Source of the DNA: Cycas panzhihuaensis
Taxonomy: Eukaryota; Cycadophyta
Direction: 5' to 3'
DNA length: 64,000 nt
Assembly (NCBI GenBank): GCA_023213395.1
Contig: CM041465.1
Location: 134,671,741 to 134,735,740, forward strand
Below the pieces are notes generated by a model. It had not been told where the DNA came from. It did no database searches and was given only the letters and a program-made list of their open reading frames with translations. Position 1 is the first letter of the stretch; each line of letters opens with the position of its first letter. The translations under genes were made by a program, and so were the position numbers. Shown one piece after another: positions 21,581 through 32,521 of the stretch.

Positions 21581-23183
21581 AAGGGCTTATCACTTTCTTG
21601 TGCCTTGATCATCTATATAGCACAAAGAGCTTGGTCTTGATGTTTGATATTAATAATTCCCAATTTGGCTCCTTCCTTGGATTTGCAATAGACCTATTAG
21701 CTTACTCAACTGAAATCTTTCTTCCCTTCTATAGGGGACCACCAAAAAGTAGTGGAGCAATTTGACTAGTCACTCATAGGCAACTTTAGATGGGACCCAT
21801 CACTAGGAATAATACACATGTATGGCCACTAGCACTTTGGAGGAAATCTAGTGTCTCCTTGCTAATGATAGAAATTTTGCAGGCCATCCTGTAGATTTCT
21901 TTTCCACTATGTTAATTACATATTCCCACATTTTGATAAGGAAGCTTCAAATCCAAAAGGAATGCCTAATAATGTGAATATTTTTCTGGTGTTTATCCAT
22001 TCCCAATCATACTGATCAAGACAAGCTAACTTATCCTTTGGGGATTAAAGGTGACAAGCGGTTTTTCTCCATTCAATTTTAGTTCCTGAGGCTAAACAGA
22101 ACACATTCACATCTTTTAATGCTACTTTGATAGACTCTTCCTCAACTTTGATTGTGGGAAAAGAATCATTTGGAAAGTGCCCATCAACTAATTGCTTTCT
22201 TGACTCAGGCAGTGCAATCCCTCTAATTATACCCCACTAAACCTCATCCTATAGTAAATATCCTACTGCATTTACAACTACCACAAAAAGGGATGGGGTC
22301 AACGAGAAACCCTACTTGAAAAACCTTTCTACTTTGATTGGATTAGTGAGCGCACCATTTAGTGAGATTCTAGTTAAGGCGTTAAGCAAATAGGATTTGC
22401 GCCATGCGTCTAAACTGTTCCCCAAATCCCAAGGTTGCTAATATGAAGAAAATGAATTTCCATTCCACTTGATCATATGCTTTTTTGAAATCAGTTTTCA
22501 TAAGAAGTGTATCTTGTTGAGTGACCTCGGCCCATTCCATTCCTTCCCCAATAACTATTAGATTATCAGAGGTATACCTTCCCTTGATGAAGCCTGTTTG
22601 CTCAAACTTGACCACCTTTGGAAGGATGCATCTCACCTATCTAGCTAGTGCTTTGGCCAGAATTTTGTAAGAAACATTAAGCAAGGTGATAGGCCTCCAA
22701 TTTATGATGACTTTTGGGTCACTTGCTCTGGTAATCAATTTAATGCTACCTTGATTTTTTTGGCTTCCCAATAAACCCGATAAACCCCATGGAGAATTGG
22801 CTTTGTCATTTCTTAGGTGGCTTTGTAAAATTCACAAGGAAATCCATCAAACCCAAATGCTTTCTCGTTAGCCATTTTTTGTAGCGCATCTTCTAGCTCT
22901 TCCAACTTTAGGCAGGCATCGCAGTTGTCTCTCTAGGATTGAGAAAGTTTGTTTGGGATTAGTTGCATACGTTTTTCTAGGGCAATGTTAGCCTCCTCAG
23001 AGGGGGCTTGTGCTTGAAAAACTTGGAAGTAGCAACCTGAACTCCTCAACAATTTCCTCCTGTTTGGTTAATCTCCCATTCAGAGTTTTAGTGTGCAATG
23101 TCCTGCCTTGAGTACTTGCTCCTGAGAAATTGGAAGAAGAATTTAGAGCATTTGTCCCCATCCTTAATCCAATGTATCCTAGC
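21581..23183 (-). pseudogene. LINE ORF2 reverse transcriptase segment
   Basis: On the minus strand the order is that of a plant non-LTR reverse transcriptase. ARIHWIKDGDKCSKFFF lies at the right edge, then KAFGFDGFPCEFYK, VSYKILAKALAR, TGFIKGRYTSDNLIV, and MKTDFKKAYDQVEW near 22490. Many stops and frameshifts follow. I could not find the catalytic (F/Y)ADD box. The segment is bounded left by element A and right by element B. Its reading continues across B into 29490-29640 at the point of B's CTAGC duplication, so all pieces are one old LINE. Confidence 0.85.
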
Positions 23184-23546
23184 TGTTAACGTGGCAGTTA
23201 ATTATTAAGCCGCTTAGTTAATGTTAATGCGGTTTAATTAAGTGAAAGGGTGTGAAGCCAATAGGTGCAACTTATTCGGAGGGTCACAACCCTAATCAAG
23301 TGACACCTCTTGGAGAGTATAAATGCCTTGAGGCCTTGTATATTTATCATCCAAGTATTCATTGTGTAATAATCAAGTGATCCATCAAGGATCCTCTTTG
23401 TGGTGGGTTTTTTCCCGAAAGGGTTTCCCACGTAAATTCTTGTGTACTGTGCATCTATTTTCTGTGTTTTCTATTTGATGCTTGCTGTGTATGGTTAAAG
23501 ATCCTGCATATGGGAACATTTGTGTATGATTTCATGTTCCCGAACA
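23184..23546 (+). repeat. Element B 5' LTR
   Basis: It is 363 bp, TGTTAACGTGGCAG to CCGAACA. It carries about 21 bp near 23490-23515 (around ATGGTTAAAGATCCTGC) that the 3' LTR lacks. Confidence 0.93.
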
Positions 23547-23558
23547 TGGTATCAGAGC
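23547..23558 (+). other. Element B primer-binding site
   Basis: TGGTATCAGAGC abuts the LTR and is the full initiator tRNA-Met-type site. Confidence 0.92.
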
Positions 23559-25086
23559 AGTAGGGTCCTACACAACTGAAGCCTGACGTTGAGCAGAGTG
23601 GTGTGATCGTTGGTTGCCGGGTGAAGTCGTCGAACTCAGGACTTATCCTGAGGGTCCATCACCTCTATCAACGTACAAAAGCATGCACAACAAATCAATG
23701 GCGGTTGAAGCGGTGGAGATCACTATTCAACGGAGTGTAAGGGTTATTGGAGTCAGTATTCAGGCGTGAAGACCGCACTTGTGGTTGGAATTGGCTCGTT
23801 GGGGGTCATCCGAAGTCGGTTGATGAACTGTTGAAGTGATTCAAGAGTGCAGAACACGCACTGATGGTGATTCGAGGACTTTGAGGACAACCATCTATGT
23901 ACACGTGTAAGTTGGTCATTTTCTCACAAAAAATACTACAAAACTTAAAAAGGGCAAGCCTTTTTTGGTATTTCATTCATCTTATCTATATAAGTGAGAG
24001 ATTGGAACCTTTTTGGGATGTTTTTAGCCCTCTATACCAAAATTGGATTGAGTATATAACAGAACATAGTATCAAACTGTTGATTTTTTGAGTTGTAGTG
24101 TCTTTAATTGGGAGTGTGATCCGCCTATCTCTGTTGTATACATCCTGTTGAGCTAGCATCTGTGTGTTGAGCAATAGCTGGGCTGATTGTATACTCCTTT
24201 GAAGACTTGGGTACGTTAAACAAGGACTGTACAACTGTTCTAAGGTTGTTTGAGTGTCTTGTATGATGGCTGAGCACGATTCATGATTGATTTGGCGCAC
24301 TTGGAGTGTGGTTGGGCATTTTTTGAGACTAGCTGGGCTCGTTTGAGGTTGGCTGGGCGTGTCCTTGGTTAGGATGGGCGTGTTTGAGACCTTGTGAGGC
24401 TGAAATCAGCCTGTTTACCAACCGTATGGTGAGTAATATCCCTCCATCTCAGTCCGTTGGTCCATATGGTATGTGGAGGACAACCTAGTATGAAGCGGCA
24501 GCCGTGTCCTTTTCCATCACCTCGTGCATTTTAATATTAAGTTTATGTGGTGCTTATACTAAGGTTCTAACTTAGTAATATCATAAATACCTTTTGATTG
24601 ATATTTGGAGCACATGGGTTAAGTAAGGAAGTGCGTTTCTTTGTAAAAGTCGCCACTTTTGGGAATGTGCCTTTTGGCATATTCCACTTCAATTGAACTT
24701 TATAAAAACCCTTTGAACCATTGATACACCATAGTATTACATATTGTAACATATTTGGAGTGCTCTTGGTCCATTTTGAGCTTGGATCAAGGAGATTTTT
24801 TTTTGTGACAAAGACTTGGAGACTATGCCCTGGAGCTGTCATTGTTCGTAGAGCATCATTTTGCATGCCTTAAGGGTCTTTTTGACACCTTAGAAGGTTA
24901 TTTAAAGGCTATTTGTTGACGGTTGTGGAGGAAGAAGCAGTCGGTGACCTGCATCTGCGAGTATAATCGGTGTTTTAAAGCCTTCGGGGATTGCTCTTGG
25001 ACTTAAAGGAGGATACAGGGGTGCATTTTTGTCCTTAAAACGATCGTCTGGTGTCGTGTGATTCATATTATTGCTCGTTGTTCGAG
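23559..25086 (+). other. Element B leader
   Basis: About 1.5 kb untranslated. It has repeated GGCTGGGCGTG words near 24330-24390, as in the A leader. Short open frames carry no recognisable domain. Confidence 0.55.
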
Positions 25087-25953
25087 ATGGAGAAGCTCAT
25101 GCCTAGGGTTATCTTTAACGGTAACAATTTCAGTGAATGGAAGGCCAATATGGAGCTTATATTGATGGTGAACCAACTCTGGGGAATTACCAAGGCGAAG
25201 CTTGTTTCAGTTCCACTTGACCATAAGGAGCGTATCAAACTTGAAGAAAAGCAGTTTATGGCCATTAGATTACTGAAACTCTCACTGGCGACGGACCAAA
25301 GGGCATTGGTTTACAATCTGGATGACTTAGCCGAGATTTGGACAGAGTTGTGTGATACTTTTGAGAAGAAGAAGACGAATAGGCGTCTTGCATTGATGTT
25401 GGAACTACTCAATTCATGAGTTGAAGATGAGAACAATACCAGCTCCTACCTGAATAAAATAACCGACTTGAGGAACAAGCTAGAAGAATTGAAGCAGAGC
25501 TCGATCGATGATGCGCTTTTGTTTGCGGTAATAATGTCGAAGCTGTCAACTGCGTTCGCCACATTCTAGACCATTTATGGTAGAGATGAAGTGATGGAGG
25601 CAGAAACTCTCGATGGGCCCAAAAATCTAATTCTAGCAGAGGATGCCAAGTTAAAACATTATGGATTGCTTGGAGGTTCTGGTTCAAGTTAGGCCTTAGC
25701 CATGAAAACTCAGAGGAAGGAGGCCTGTAAGGAGGAGAAGAGCACACATCGGTCTGGAGAAAGCTTTCAAGACAAGAAGAAGTTTAATGGAAAGTGCAAT
25801 TGCTGCAAGAAGGATGGTCACCGCGAAAAGAACTGTTGGTTCAAGCATCGTGACAAGCGCAAAGGTAACCGGGATGATAAAGGAAAGAATGTTGCTGCTC
25901 ATTGCATCCGGGCGCAGACCTTGTCAGCCGAATCAGATCAGAGAGACTATTAG
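25087..25953 (+). pseudogene. Element B gag with CCHC zinc knuckle
   Basis: It starts MEKLMPRVIFNGNNFSEWKA and runs through the copia gag domain (LMVNQLWGI, LLKLSLATDQRAL, NNTSSYLNKITDLRNKLEEL). The zinc knuckle CNCCKKDGHREKNC lies near 25800. In-frame stops occur near 25418, 25570 and 25692. It would encode the particle protein but is interrupted. Confidence 0.85.
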
Positions 25954-27470
25954 GTGCTGAATTCTGGAGTGCAGAAGCACATCTCTTACCAAAGCGGAAC
26001 TTTGATACGTTGAATGCAAATCAAAGTGGTGCTGAGATCGTTCTTGGAGATACTCGCGCGTTGTCGAGAGATGGTATCGGTGAAGTTTCCATTGCAGGAG
26101 GCAAGTTTTCTGGGGTATATATTATGTACCCAAGATGTAGTTGAACCTTCTGTCTGCTCGAGAGATCTGCAAACAAGGTATGAAAGTGGAGCTCTATAAT
26201 GATAAGTGCCTGATAAAGGACCCAAAACAGAACTTTGCTGTCATAGCTACCGAGAAAGCCAGGGACAACTTTTGGGTGTTTTAGAAATTTCAATCTCAGA
26301 AGAAGTTCTATGCCTTTGTTGCCAGCACGGATGACGAAAGTAAACTGTGGCACAATCGCCTTGGGCACCTTAATTACAAGAGTATTGCAGTACTGAAGAG
26401 GTTGAGGATGATGGAAGGACTGTCGTTGGTTTCCTGCTCAGACGACGTATGCGAAGGGTGTATGTATGGCAAGCATCACTGCTATCCTTTTGCTCGGGAT
26501 AATACCTGGAGAGCCAAGGAGAAGCTGGAGCTTGTGCACTCAGATATTATGGGACTACTCCCAAACCCTTCAATATCAGGAGTTCGATATACACTTGTGT
26601 TTGTGGATGATTACACCAGGAAAACTTGGGTTTATTTTCTCAAGAACAAGTCAGATGTATTTAATCGCTTCCCTGAATGGAAAGTGATGGTTGAAAATGA
26701 ATGTGATTGCAAAATAAAATCTTTACGAAGTGATATTGGCAAGGAGTACAACAATCATGCGTTCAATCAGTTTTGCCACAACCATGGTATAAAGCGGGAG
26801 TTTACAGTCCTGTATACCCCACAACAGAATGGAGTTGTTGAAAGAAAGAATCGTACCATGATGGAGATGGCGAGGTGTATGGTGCACGCTAAAATCCTGC
26901 CACCAAAGTTTTGGGCGTGTGGCAGCAATTGCTTATATTTTGAATAGGGTACCCACTCAGGCAGTTCGCAACATGACCCCTGAAGAAAAATGGACCGGTC
27001 AGAAGCCTGCTGTTAGCCATTTAAGAACATTTGGGTGTATTGCACACGGCCACATCTCAGATGATACTTGAAAGAGGCTAGATCGGAAAAGTCTAAAGTG
27101 CATATTCATGGGGTATTGCACGGAGAACAAAGCCTACAGACTATGGGGTCCACAGGGGGGAAAGATTGTGGTCAGTCGAGATGTTAAATTTGATGAGTCA
27201 TCGACGTATCATGCTGAAAGATCATCAGAGGAACCTTTTTACCCTCCCCTTCTCCCATTCTCAGATTCTTCAAGCGAAGAGGACATTGAACCAGTCGTTG
27301 CAGCACCTGGGAAAGCAAGACCAAGTGGGATGAGTAATAGTGAGGAGCCACCACGAGAAGAACTACCTCCAGCAACGGGTCCTTCTATACCTTTATGGGC
27401 AAGGAAAACTATTGAAGATTCTTGTGTGGCGATGCAAACCCTAATTGATGATGCATTTAACCGAAGTTAG
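25954..27470 (+). pseudogene. Element B protease-integrase remnant
   Basis: After a weak protease-like VLNSGVQKHISY, the GAG-pre-integrase motif LWHNRLGHLNYKS and CEGCMYGKHHCYPF appears. The integrase core follows: LELVHSDIMGLLP, FVDDYTRKTWVYFLK, and YTPQQNGVVERKNRT (the DDE glutamate region). A small frameshift near 26930 splits the frame at the point where the family reads A(Y)ILNR, and it continues with TPEEKWTG. Stops are present. The last 80 codons are a Ser/Glu/Pro-rich linker before RT. Confidence 0.85.
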
Positions 27471-28670
27471 CATGTCAGTCAAACTCTGCTGGTAGACACC
27501 AATGACTCCAGTGATCTTGATTCGTTTGCTGAAACGAAAGGAGATCCATGATGGAGAGCTGCAATGGAGGAAGAGTATGGTTCTCTGATGAAGAATGATA
27601 CGTGGGATTTGGTTCCACTCCCTTCGTCAAAGAACCTTGTAGGATGCAAGTGGGTCTATAAGACAAAGTTCCGCTCCGATGGAGAGGTGGACAAGTACAA
27701 GGCCAGACTTGTTGTGCAGGGATTCAAGCAAAAAGACGAAATTGACTACGAGGAGACGTTTGCATCAGTCTCTAGAATGACAACGGTCCACTTACTCATT
27801 TCTTTAGCAGCTGCGTTAGATTGGGAGCTATACCAAATGGACGTTAAGTCCGTATTCCTTAATGGGGATCTAAAGGAGAAGATATACATGTCGCAGCCTT
27901 TGGGATTCATTAAGGATGGCCAGGAGCATCTTGTTTGCTGTTTGAAGAAGTCAATCTATGTCCTGGAACAAGCACCCCGCGCTTGGTATGAAAAGATGGA
28001 TGCCAAGTTGAAAGCTGAAAGTTTTGAAATTTTAGAACTCGACCCGAACCTGTATGTGAAGAGAAGAGGGACTTTCGTAGTTGCTTGTGCGGTGTATGTG
28101 GATGATCTAATCATCGGCGGTAATTGTGGCAAGGCTATAGCCGAAGTCAAATTCAATTTGGGAGCTTCATTTGACATGAGGGATCTCGGGGAAGTTCACT
28201 ATTTCTTGGGCATTCAGATCAGGCAGATGGAAGATAGGATCGTGTTGTTGCAATCGCAGTATATGAAGAACTTACTGGAGAGATTTGGAATGCAGCACTA
28301 CAAACCTGTTGCAACATCATGTGTAAAAGGCGCAAGATGGCATAAAGACATGGCCCAACCTTCTGTAGATGGCACGAAGTATTGCCAGTTGGTAGGGAGT
28401 CTAATCTATTTGACTCATACTAGGCCAGATATCGCATACGCTATTGGATTAGTTTCCTGCTACATGCAGAATCCTCAGGAGCCTCATTTGGTGGCAGCAA
28501 AGTGGATTCTGAAATATTTGAAGGGGACAATCAATCTTGGTCTTGAATACTATAGAGGTGAGAAGATCAGGTTGCATGGCTACACAGATGTTGATTGGGG
28601 AGGAGATTTCGACGATCGGAAGTCCACTGCTGGATACTTGTTTAGTATTGGCAATGGATTTGTTTCGTAG
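27471..28670 (+). pseudogene. Element B reverse transcriptase and start of RNase H (long open frame)
   Basis: A 368-codon frame from 27564 shows the copia RT in order: WDLVPLPSSKNLVGCKWVYK, KARLVVQGFKQ, YQMDVKSVFLNGDL, EQAPRAWYEKMDA, and AVYVDDLIIGG with the catalytic YVDD. It then has VGSLIYLTHTRPDIAYAIGL and YTDVDWGGDFDDRKSTAGY of RNase H. The frame closes at a TAG at 28668-28670 where relatives have a Trp codon. Confidence 0.88.
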
Positions 28671-29060
28671 TACTCGAAGAAGCAACAGACAATGGCGCTA
28701 TCTTCTACAGAAGCAGAATATCAAGGACTCAGTGCTGGTGCGAAGGAAGCAGTATGGTTGCAAGGTCTCTTGGAATTTCTTGGCGTTTCCAATGGACATC
28801 CGATTCTCTTTGTTGATAATCAGAGTACCATTCACCTGTCGAAGAATCCAGAGTTTCATGCACGTACGAAGCATATCGAGATTCAGCACCATTACATTCG
28901 TGAACATATCAAATCAGGGAAGCTGCAGGTCGACTGTTGTCCGAGTGAATTACAGCTTGCGGATGTATTCACCAAGCCACTCACTGAAGATCAATTCAAA
29001 AAGATGTGTACCGGATTAGGACTCACCAATGTTATCCTTGAGGGGGGATGTATCGACTAG
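28671..29060 (+). pseudogene. Element B RNase H C-terminal part
   Basis: It continues in the same frame after the TAG with KKQQTMALSSTEAEYQGLSA, FVDNQSTIHLSKNPEFHART and ADVFTKPLTEDQFKK. It ends at VILEGGCID followed by a stop. The single nonsense codon at 28668-28670 separates it from RT. Confidence 0.88.
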
Positions 29061-29137
29061 GATAAAGAAGTTGCAGGATAGTCCCATCGTTCATGATAAC
29101 TCAACTACTGCACGTTGCAAGTTCCCCACATTCACAT

Positions 29138-29147
29138 TAAGGGGGGA
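29138..29147 (+). other. Element B polypurine tract
   Basis: TAAGGGGGGA directly precedes the 3' LTR. Confidence 0.88.
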
Positions 29148-29489
29148 TGTTAAAGCGGCAGTTAATTATTAAGCCACTTAGTTAATGTTAATGTTGTTTA
29201 ATTAAGTGAAAGGGTGCGAAGTGAATAGGTGCAACTTATTCGGAGGTTCACAACCCTAATCGAGTGACACCTCTTTGAGAGTATAAATGCTTTGAGGCCT
29301 TGTATATTTATCATCCAAGTATTCATTGTGTAATAATCAAGTGATCCATCAAGGATCCTCTTTGTGGTGGGTTTTTTTTCGAAAGGGTTTCCCACGTAAA
29401 TTCCTGTGTACTGTGCATCTGTTTTTTGTGTTTTTTATTTATTGTTTACTGTGTCGGAACATTTGTGTATGATTTCATGTTCCCGAACA
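29148..29489 (+). repeat. Element B 3' LTR
   Basis: It is 342 bp and nearly identical to 23184-23546 except for the short indel near its end. CTAGC follows. Confidence 0.93.
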
Positions 29490-29640
29490 CTAGCCCACAC
29501 TTGAAGTCCTTTGGATTTCCTAATTTTTGTATCCTTGAGTTGTGCTGGGATAAGATAATTGCTTGTTTTTGGAGGCTTTCATCAAAAGGGTTAGCATCCA
29601 GCATATGTATTGTTTAATATTGAATTTTAGATCCCCATGT
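29490..29640 (-). pseudogene. LINE fragment, part upstream of RT
   Basis: On the minus strand this reads SLQKQAIILSQHNSRIQKLG up to the CTAGC site. It then joins in meaning with ARIHWIKDGDKCSKFFF at 23183 after removal of element B. This is the helical segment that normally precedes the reverse transcriptase of plant LINEs. Farther right no LINE motif was recognised. Confidence 0.7.
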
Positions 29641-30439
29641 TGAGTTGCTCAATGTCACCATTGAGGTTCCCTTTATGTTCATTTCAAGTTCTAGATAAGA
29701 AGTTTAACGAGGTGGGGAGCAATATGTTTGGGGATACAATTCCATACTAAGGAGATTGTTGGATTACAACCTATAAGAGATTAAGAGCCATAGAAAGGAA
29801 GATGAAAGGCCCAAACTTTCATGTTAAGCCTTTTTCAAGGCATATGTGGAATGAAGGAAGAGGTTGAATTTTATAGGAAATACAACAAAAAATCTGATTA
29901 TTTTAGAAGACACATCTTTTGAACTTATATTATTACGTAGCATTTGGGATTTAATTTCTTCATGTCTTTGCTTCGAAGTGCTTTCTAAAGGTGAGACGCA
30001 TTGTAATCATAGAGCAAGGTTTAAGGAGATTTCCATGTTTAGACGAGCATTCCTAGCATTGTGGTAATCTTTATCTTGATGGTTTTAAGGATCTAATTCA
30101 AGTTCAAAAAGCTCTAATGTGCAAGATAATTAAGATATTGAAGGTATTTACTTTCATGATGATTGCCAATAATGATGGGTACTGATGTGTTAAAAGCTTC
30201 TTAGATTTATATTTAAATTTAAATCCTTACCTATGCGACAGTATACTTGGATTTGTTTTCTAATAGGGTCCTTTGTTTTAGATGTAACTGTGCAGATTGT
30301 CCTCTTATAGATTCTTCTTTAAATTCTTTCCCTTAATCCTTCAAATATTGTTGTTCTTTCCTCTGCATCTTAAAAATAAGGATATAATGACATCCAATTG
30401 ACTACTCCAAAAATTTCTAACATTTAGCTTTCAATAATT
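29641..30439. other. No gene recognised
   Basis: AT-rich sequence without coding motif. It may be the worn 5' part of the LINE or plain intron. Confidence 0.35.
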
Positions 30440-30965
30440 GTGCCGATAGGTACCCTTAGTGAACTTTGCCGAGGCGTATTTACTCTGGTCCATGGGATGG
30501 GATTAAATACTAAAATAATAAAAAAATAATAATAAAAAAATAGTAATGTATTGGGTTACCTGCTAAGCTTGCCTGAAAACCTGAACTATGCAAGAGTTGG
30601 TTACAATGTCTACACATGGATTGGTTACAACATTTGGTTACCCACTAAGCTTGCCTAGAAACCTAAGTCATACATGGGTTGGTTACAACCTCTGCACATC
30701 GATTGGTAACAACGTTTGCACATTGTAAGTCTCAGGCTCCGTCTTTTCAACAACAACAAAAAGTATAGATTTCTGATTTTGATGATATGTATCTGTCAAG
30801 CTTGTTTTTCACCTTGCGCAATAGTATAATTTGGCGAATCCAGGGAACCAAAACACTGCACGTATTCTTTAGAATGCTTCTATTTCAGAAACGCTCTTCC
30901 TCTCAAGCTGATCTTTGCCATCAATAAGTTATAGAATAGAATTTGCAAGAAGTGCCTATCGGCAC
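30440..30965. repeat. Candidate 526-bp inverted-repeat element
   Basis: GTGCCGATAGG at 30440-30450 is the exact reverse complement of CCTATCGGCAC at 30955-30965. The interior has an A/T simple-sequence run (30505-30545) and an 82-bp direct duplication starting at 30554 and 30636 (GGTTACCYRCTAAGCTTGCC). No matching flanking duplication was seen, so assignment as a MITE-like transposon is tentative. Confidence 0.4.
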
Positions 30966-31096
30966 TCCCATGCGTAGGCTGACAAAGTCTACACTAGTGC
31001 ATTATTATATCTTATTGTGTCATCTAATATTATCTATGTTATATATCTAATGAAATAAGTATTTCATGACATCATGAAAAGCATCTATACCAATGT

Positions 31097-31330
31097 AACC
31101 TGTAGCCTTCTACACTAACCTTTAATATTTAACCAAGTATATTAAATTACACTAAATAGTACCTTTGTAGCTTTCGATGCTAACCTTCAGTATATTAAAC
31201 TACACTAGATAGTACCTTTGTAGCTTTCCATGCTAAACTTTTATATTTAACCAACCACATTAACCTACACTATATAATGCTCATGTAGCCTCCCATACTA
31301 ACCTTTCATATTTAATCAACCACATTTTTG
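31097..31330 (+). repeat. Degenerate tandem repeat, about 4 units of 53-66 bp
   Basis: Units contain TGTAGC(C/T)TNC(N)ATRCTAACCTT followed by ATTTAACCAA and TACACTA. Units begin near 31100, 31163, 31216 and 31281. Confidence 0.65.
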
Positions 31331-31684
31331 ATATGTAAATAGAAAATCAATGGAGGACTCCATTATGTGCAAATTATTAAATCGGATTTAACCATGAAAG
31401 CCATAATTAAGGGAGTGGTGTTGTCGTAATTATTTACTATGGGTTTGTACAACCATGGTATGTACTATTATAATCTAATATAATATTATATTATATTAGG
31501 AGCCCAACTGTAGTTGTAGAAGAGTTTGACTCTATTTCTTATTCTCTTCATTAGGCACGATGTTATGAAACCACATTTTGCCTCTAAAGTCATTATCATT
31601 GAGGCCATTTGCCATTGGTTATGGAGTGAGACAAAATAAGATTCACATTAATTTTTGGCAGGAATTATGTTCAAACATCAATAT

Positions 31685-31960
31685 CATGCTTTGAAACTTT
31701 GACGCATGAAAACAGTGTAGGTTAAAGCTTTATATAAAGTAAGAATTGTTTGGCTTTGTCTTCTCGCTTGAGGACATTATTTTTTGACAAGAATGATGTC
31801 TGGTGATTTGAAACTTTGATGCTTTTAAAAAATTGTGTAGGTTGAAGCTTCATACAGGGGAAGAACCTCTTGAAGGACATTATTTTTTGACAAGAATGAT
31901 GTCTGGTGATTTGAAACTTTGATGCTTTTAAAAAGTTGTGTAGATTGAAGATTCATGTTA
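31685..31960 (+). repeat. 103-bp direct duplication with a partial third copy
   Basis: AGGACATTATTTTTTGACAA starts at 31771 and again at 31874, and the following 75 bases are nearly identical. A partial earlier copy (TTGAAACTTTGACGC) lies near 31692. It ends about 500 bp before the first visible RHD3 exon. Confidence 0.75.
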
Positions 31961-32454
31961 CATGAAAAACATGATGTGCGTATTACATTGCAATATTTCG
32001 CCAACCATTTCCCTTTTCTGGGAAATGGTCTTAAGATTTTATGATCGACTTTTTGTAGGAAACCTGCTTTTGGATGGCTAGGAAGAGTGTATAATGCTGT
32101 AGGAAATCCTATTTATTCATGCAACCAAGTTCTTTGGGATTGTTTAAATACACGTCATCTCTTCTCGTATTTTGACCTGTGTGGTTAGTAGGATCATTGG
32201 CTTTACAGTTGGAGACTAAACATTTTAGGATTTTATCCGTCTACATTTAATTTTGATTATTGACATGTTTGTGGTGAGTACAGATGAACATGGGAGCTTA
32301 AACCTCGCATTTTGGATTGTCTTATTAAACATACATTTAACAAAGCTACTTTGCCTGAAGACAATAATTAATACTCAAGCCGGAATGCAAGCTGAATACT
32401 TTGTAGCGCTGTACAGGTCTGATAAATCTAACCTTTGCATCTTATTTTGGACAG

Positions 32455-32521
32455 GGAAGAGCACTCTTCTGAATCATCTTTTCCAAACAAATTTTACAGA
32501 GATGGATGCTTTTAAGGGGAG
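32455..32521 (+). CDS. RHD3: RHD3 visible exon 1 (P-loop exon)
   Basis: It encodes [20 protein letters not shown], the G1 loop. The acceptor is GGACAG at 32454 and the donor AG|GTGAGT at 32522. It starts with the last two bases of the Gly codon, so a preceding exon must end in one base of that codon. Confidence 0.92.

Larger units (their letters stand above)
23184..29489 (+). mobile_element. Element B: Ty1/copia element inserted in the same LINE
   Basis: This 6.3-kb plus-strand element has LTRs at 23184-23546 and 29148-29489 and a perfect target duplication CTAGC (23179-23183 and 29490-29494). It also has an exact TGGTATCAGAGC PBS and a strong polypurine tract. Domain order gag, protease, integrase, RT, RNase H is that of copia. 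A 368-codon RT-RNase H stretch is still open, but gag and integrase have stops and a frameshift, so it is probably inactive. It belongs to the same family as A and C and is the youngest-looking of the three. Confidence 0.93.
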
